A DNA stretch of 44,928 nucleotides from an uncultured Clostridia bacterium. Its GTDB lineage: Bacteria; Bacillota; Clostridia; Oscillospirales; Ruminococcaceae. Below the pieces are notes generated by a model that did not search any database, was not told the origin of the DNA, and saw nothing but the letters and a program-made list of their open reading frames with translations. The position numbers and the translations under genes were made by a program. The stretch is taken from contig CANRLN010000011.1 of NCBI GenBank assembly GCA_947631445.1, positions 1-44,928 of the forward strand, in the 5' to 3' direction. Positions 41,605 to 44,928 of the stretch are shown one piece after another; the first letter of the stretch is position 1, and each line of letters opens with the position of its first letter.

Positions 41605-42269
41605 TTAATTTGATTTCTTAAATATATTTTTCTTTCTTAAAATATCTCTTATAGAAACATAAATATAAACACAAATAATGCTTGAAATTAATACCGCCAA
41701 CATATAACAAACTTTTCCATAAGACATTGTAAACTTAAAAACATTATATAAAAAAATATGAAACAAATAAAATTCAAAACTATTATTACCAATCCAAGCT
41801 ATAAATTTAGTTTTGAAGGTAAAATAGTATGTAAGCGAATAACACAACAAACAAAAGAAAACAGCAGTAATAATACTAATAGGATAATAAATTATACGAG
41901 TAGCCACATAACATATAACAAAACCTAAGAACAATAAACCTATACTTAATTTTTTAAAAATAAAATTTAAACTACTTCTATGTTCATTAATTAATATTCC
42001 AACAGCATAACATAAAACTGAATTTATCCAGTAGGATGGAAAATGTAATGTAATAAGAGTTAACATCAAAATCATTATAATTAAAGTAATTGCATAAGAT
42101 TGTTTTCTTCTATCCTTGATTAATTTCCAAACAAGCCAATGAAAGAAAAAGCACAAAACTATTATTTTGGGAAACCAATTCACAGTATATGGTAGCGTAA
42201 GGATTAATAACCCTTTTATTACATCTGTCCCTGTTAATGCAAGTTGGTCATTGCTTAAATTACATGCCC
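41605..42269 (-). pseudogene. acyltransferase 3, C-terminal part, out of frame with its N-terminus
   Basis: The frame is open from 42269 to the stop at 41605 and holds the second two thirds of an acyltransferase-3 membrane protein (about six hydrophobic segments, e.g. WFPKIIVLCFFFHW, SFEFYLFHIFLYNV). An internal GTG at 42183 exists but lacks a ribosome site. It continues the 42270-42644 gene if the (TA)10 tract loses one unit: frame joins to give YIYIYI-RACNLSNDQLALTGTD and onward with no stop. Such proteins add acyl groups to surface sugars. In this sequence it is not joined, so the protein is predicted off. Confidence 0.75.
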
Positions 42270-42644
42270 TTATATATATATATATATATAGGAAATTATA
42301 TAAACTACAATAAACGGTAAATAAATTTTAGTAAATTTATTTACAAACCACATAAAATGGCTTTTATTATCTTCACGAGAGAGTTTATTGACAGAAAATT
42401 GATTTCCGTATCCAGAAATAAAAAAGAATAGTGCTGTTGCCAAATAACCAACTTGACCTAAAAAAGGTGAATTTAAACCAACATTGTTATGAATATGGTG
42501 AATAATTATTCCAATCATTGCAAGACCACGCAACGTGGCGGTTGTATTTCTGTCAAAAATGGTGCTTTCATCAGTTGCTCTAACTTTAACAAAAACACAA
42601 GAAATAGCAATTATTAAAAAAAATGATAAATCTAAAATAGTCAT
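42270..42644 (-). CDS. acyltransferase 3, N-terminal part, ending in the (TA) tract
   Basis: A 124-residue frame with the start of an acyltransferase-3 protein: RGLAMIGIIIHHIHNN has the catalytic His region, and ATALFFFISGYGNQ is the second helix. It ends YIYIYI because the dinucleotide tract puts a TAA in frame. GGAAG precedes the ATG at 42644. With (TA)9 or (TA)12 the frame would run to 41605 as one protein (345 residues for (TA)9), a normal family length. Phase variation is inferred from this geometry. Confidence 0.8.
   Translation of the reverse strand: MTILDLSFFLIIAISCVFVKVRATDESTIFDRNTTATLRGLAMIGIIIHHIHNNVGLNSPFLGQVGYLATALFFFISGYGNQFSVNKLSREDNKSHFMWFVNKFTKIYLPFIVVYIISYIYIYI
42271..42290. 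repeat. (TA)10 tract inside the acyltransferase gene
   Basis: Ten uninterrupted TA dinucleotides, 20 bp. Its length modulo 3 decides whether the flanking frames join: 18 and 24 bp join; 20 and 22 bp do not. Confidence 0.95.
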
Positions 42645-42668
42645 AATAAAAACTTCCTTTATTTTAAA

Positions 42669-42745
42669 TTAAAATAACCCTAAATATTTACTGTTTTTGC
42701 CCAAAATTTTATTTCCAACAACACATAAAACTGAAAAACTTAAAA
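42669..42745 (-). pseudogene. truncated 3' end of an acyltransferase gene
   Basis: Minus-strand frame reading SFSVLCVVGNKILGKNSKY then LGLF stop, matching the end of the acyltransferase at 44134 (VVGNKILGKNSKYFGLS). Only about 25 codons remain, directly after the stop of the 93-aa gene. It is the leftover of a recombined or duplicated acyltransferase. Confidence 0.75.
42682..42723 (-). repeat. 42-bp exact repeat, copy 1 (copy 2 at 44147-44188)
   Basis: 42 identical bases in the same orientation at 42682-42723 and 44147-44188, coding VVGNKILGKNSKY in both. The period is 1,465 bp; between them lie the unknown 93-aa gene and one acyltransferase. Confidence 0.85.
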
Positions 42746-42748
42746 TTA

Positions 42749-43030
42749 TTAAAAACAATTTTTAGTAATATTTCTGATTATATTTAAAGCTAAATTCATG
42801 TTCTTTTCCAAGCTTTTTTCATCTTTACATATATATTGTGCCATTGTTTCTTCCCAATTAAAATCTTTTATAATATAGATTTTAAATATACCGTTATAAT
42901 ATCCAACATCTAACAAAATATTATTTGAAAATTCAACCTGTAACATATCTTCGCAAAGATGCGTTTGATTACATTTTATTTTCCCTTTTTCAAAATCAAA
43001 CCTGCTCCAAAAATCTTTTGCCAATTTCAC
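42749..43030 (-). CDS. unknown 93-aa protein
   Basis: A small soluble protein, not recognised. A WSRFDFEKGKIKC-type start is followed by beta-rich segments (LLDVGYYNGIFKIYII) and a helical end (LEKNMNLALNIIRNITK). GTG 43030 with GAGGG 11 bases upstream is the chosen start; the frame is open to 43054. It is inserted between the truncated acyltransferase end and the next acyltransferase, so it may have come in with the recombination. Confidence 0.5.
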   Translation of the reverse strand: MKLAKDFWSRFDFEKGKIKCNQTHLCEDMLQVEFSNNILLDVGYYNGIFKIYIIKDFNWEETMAQYICKDEKSLEKNMNLALNIIRNITKNCF

Positions 43031-43100
43031 CGATTTATTCGCCCTCAATATCACACATTTGTTATATCTACTAATATTTTGTTTACAAATTTAATAAAAA

Positions 43101-44123
43101 TCATTTTTTGAATTTACTAAATATATTTCTTATAAGTATTGAATAAAAATAAGATAACACTAAAGAAATTAAAAATGCCACTAAAACTAAAATCAAACTG
43201 GTTATTGTATTGTTAGCTTTAACAAAATAAAATATTGTATCAATAACCAGAGTATGTACTAAATATAATTCATAAGAAAATTTACTTATGCACATACACA
43301 TTTTTCTTATAGGAACCAAGTTAAAAATTAAAATCGCCAAAGAGCCATATCCCAAAAAAGCTGGAATATCATTAAATACTTTAAGCTCAGGTTTTATCAT
43401 CATAACCGCTTGAAGCCCTAAACCAACGACTGAGAAAATAAACAAATAAATTAATTTTAAATTAATACTATTGCCCTGCTTTAAGCTTTCAGCAACACAC
43501 ATACCTAATGCAAATTCCCACAAATACTGAAACATTGCACTGCTTATAACTCTAACTTCTGTTGTTTTAGTTGCATAGCAAACAATCCACCATACAACGC
43601 TGACCGCTAACATAGCCACAAAGAAATTTTTTCTTTTTTTAAATTTAGTATTTATTTTGCAAAGTGGAATAAAAATAAAATAAAATTGAATTATAGTTAA
43701 CATAAACCAAAATGGATACACAAAGCTTGTATCATATTTTGGAACAAACATTTTGAACAAAAATATATGACTTAATAGAGCTAATACTCTATCTTCTCCA
43801 GAATACATATATGGACACAAAAAAGATATTAGCACTATAATAATATATGGAAAATATATTTTTGAAAATCTTTTTGTTATAAATTCTTTAAAATTAGTTT
43901 TATGATTCAAATAGCTTAAATACAGCCCCAAACCCGAACAAAAGAAAAATATATGAACACCCGAGCCACCAACAGAAGCCCCTTTCAAAACAATTGCTGG
44001 TAAATATTTAATCCTTTGAATATAATGCATAAGAACAATTGTTAAAATAGAAAAGCCTTTCAAATAATCAACAATTTCTATCCTACCATTTTTCAACTTA
44101 ATTTCTAAACAACTATCTTTCAT
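43101..44123 (-). CDS. acyltransferase 3 family membrane protein
   Basis: A 340-residue protein of the acyltransferase-3 (OafA/NodX-like) family with about ten transmembrane segments. The N-terminal motif DYLKGFSILTIVLMHYIQRI holds the His of the active site; HIFFFCSGLGLYLS is the second helix; SYELYLVHTLVID near the end is the usual late motif. It likely O-acylates a surface sugar. GGAG precedes ATG 44123, 10 bp after the next gene upstream. Confidence 0.87.
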   Translation of the reverse strand: MKDSCLEIKLKNGRIEIVDYLKGFSILTIVLMHYIQRIKYLPAIVLKGASVGGSGVHIFFFCSGLGLYLSYLNHKTNFKEFITKRFSKIYFPYIIIVLISFLCPYMYSGEDRVLALLSHIFLFKMFVPKYDTSFVYPFWFMLTIIQFYFIFIPLCKINTKFKKRKNFFVAMLAVSVVWWIVCYATKTTEVRVISSAMFQYLWEFALGMCVAESLKQGNSINLKLIYLFIFSVVGLGLQAVMMIKPELKVFNDIPAFLGYGSLAILIFNLVPIRKMCMCISKFSYELYLVHTLVIDTIFYFVKANNTITSLILVLVAFLISLVLSYFYSILIRNIFSKFKK

Positions 44124-44133
44124 TTTAACTCCA

Positions 44134-44928
44134 CTAACTTAATCCAAAATATTTACTGTTTTTGCCCAAAATTTTATTTCCAACAACAACACAAAAATAT
44201 GTTACAATAAAAACTAAAGCAAACCTAAAAGGTGGAAACAGTTGTCCATAAATAGGAATTTTAGATAAAATACCCATCATAAGTATATGAGATAAATATA
44301 TTCCAAAGGAGGCATTTCCTACACTCACTAATGTTTTATATATTTTACTATTTTCATATTTAAAATTTTCTAAATTTATAAAATAAACAGACATAATGCA
44401 AACTATAACCGATGTAAACATGGAAGACAATTTAATTTGTGTTGATGCCATATTAAAATCTCCATATAAATTCCAAGCAAAAGCTTCAAAATATTGAATT
44501 AAAATTGAAATGCAATATAACAACGCTACAAATTTAAACTTTAATTTTAATTTAAAATCTTTGTTTGCAAAAAATAATCCAAGATAATAATATGTAAACC
44601 AGACAAAAAATAAATTACCATTCCATGGAAAATGCAAAGGCTTACCAATAAAAATAAGTATATATTCTCCAATTATTGCTATGGGGGAAATAAAAAATCC
44701 AATTACAGAATATTTTGAGTTTAACAATCTCGCAATAAGCGGAGTAAGCAAAACAAATTGCAAATATACTGCTATATAATAATATATATCACAGGTTCTA
44801 AAGGTTACCAGCCTTTCTATTACTTCCAATGGATTTTTATAATATCTATATGCCAATATAAAAGCAACCGACCAAATCAAATAAGGAATCAGTGTTCTTA
44901 TTATCCTTTTTGCTGAAATTTTATATGG
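44134..44928 (-). CDS. acyltransferase 3 family membrane protein (5' end outside the window)
   Basis: A partial frame, at least 264 residues, open to the window edge (PYKISAKRIIRTLIPYLIWSV at the boundary). It has many hydrophobic segments, and SFGIYLSHILMMG is the late acyltransferase-3 motif. Its end VVGNKILGKNSKYFGLS is duplicated at 42682-42723. Base composition is AT-richer than the house-keeping part of the window. Confidence 0.8.
   Translation of the reverse strand, partial: PYKISAKRIIRTLIPYLIWSVAFILAYRYYKNPLEVIERLVTFRTCDIYYYIAVYLQFVLLTPLIARLLNSKYSVIGFFISPIAIIGEYILIFIGKPLHFPWNGNLFFVWFTYYYLGLFFANKDFKLKLKFKFVALLYCISILIQYFEAFAWNLYGDFNMASTQIKLSSMFTSVIVCIMSVYFINLENFKYENSKIYKTLVSVGNASFGIYLSHILMMGILSKIPIYGQLFPPFRFALVFIVTYFCVVVGNKILGKNSKYFGLS

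Noticed and set aside
41600-44928. Mobile element or integrase explaining the acyltransferase region
   Set aside because: No transposase, integrase, attachment repeat or tRNA was seen; only the 42-bp internal repeat.
1-44928. CRISPR array
   Set aside because: No regularly spaced direct repeats; the palindromic element copies are kilobases apart.

Overview
The window is AT-rich chromosomal DNA from an obligately anaerobic Firmicute. The best fit is a gut-type Clostridium relative in or near Oscillospirales/Ruminococcaceae. The signs are a pyruvate formate-lyase system, a 2[4Fe-4S] ferredoxin, ThyX instead of ThyA, a class B sortase, a stand-alone MetH activation protein, strong Shine-Dalgarno sites, and many promoters of the form TTGACA-N17-TGnTATAAT. 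The taxonomy is inference from gene content only.

Layout. 1-5500 (minus strand): tRNA-Val; hslO / methyltransferase / TrpR-like YerC operon; engB and lon. 6051-8255: recQ (+). 8281-10958: a ClpC-like unfoldase and a 47-residue Cys/Gly-rich membrane peptide (minus). 11193-19291 (+): a tightly packed run of thyX, tmk, DUF2156, DJ-1, 5-formyl-THF cyclo-ligase, mltG, U32 peptidase, OGG-type glycosylase, DUF6062 and a small membrane protein, several overlapping by a few bases. 19594-22841 (+): a SpoU methylase and a membrane protein that looks like a catalytically dead P-type ATPase. 23207-26602 (+): a split pyruvate formate-lyase locus, with PflB core, a Cys-rich small protein related to the glycyl-radical domain, the glycyl-radical domain as its own gene, then the activase. 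26727-32066 (+): sortase B, nadB-nadC, a uridine phosphorylase-like gene and an unknown gene. 32126-36399 (minus): ferredoxin, sbcC, sbcD. 36709-41550 (+): DUF4430 lipoprotein, ECF S component, MetH activation protein, MetH and PnuC, reading as a cobalamin uptake and use locus. 41605-44928 (minus): accessory, very AT-rich acyltransferase-3 genes of the surface-polysaccharide type.

Most notable points: (1) the glycyl radical residue of PFL is on a separate 82-aa protein, with a degenerate Cys-rich relative encoded between it and the core; (2) one acyltransferase is broken exactly at a (TA)10 tract, and loss of one TA unit would restore one 345-residue reading frame, which is the form of a phase-variable gene; (3) a P-type ATPase-shaped protein has lost the DKTG, TGD and GDGxND motifs; (4) a 23-bp intergenic palindrome occurs five times, one copy with a compensatory base change in its stem; (5) a 42-bp exact repeat and a truncated gene end show recombination within the acyltransferase region.

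No rRNA, CRISPR array, insertion sequence, phage gene or replication origin was seen.
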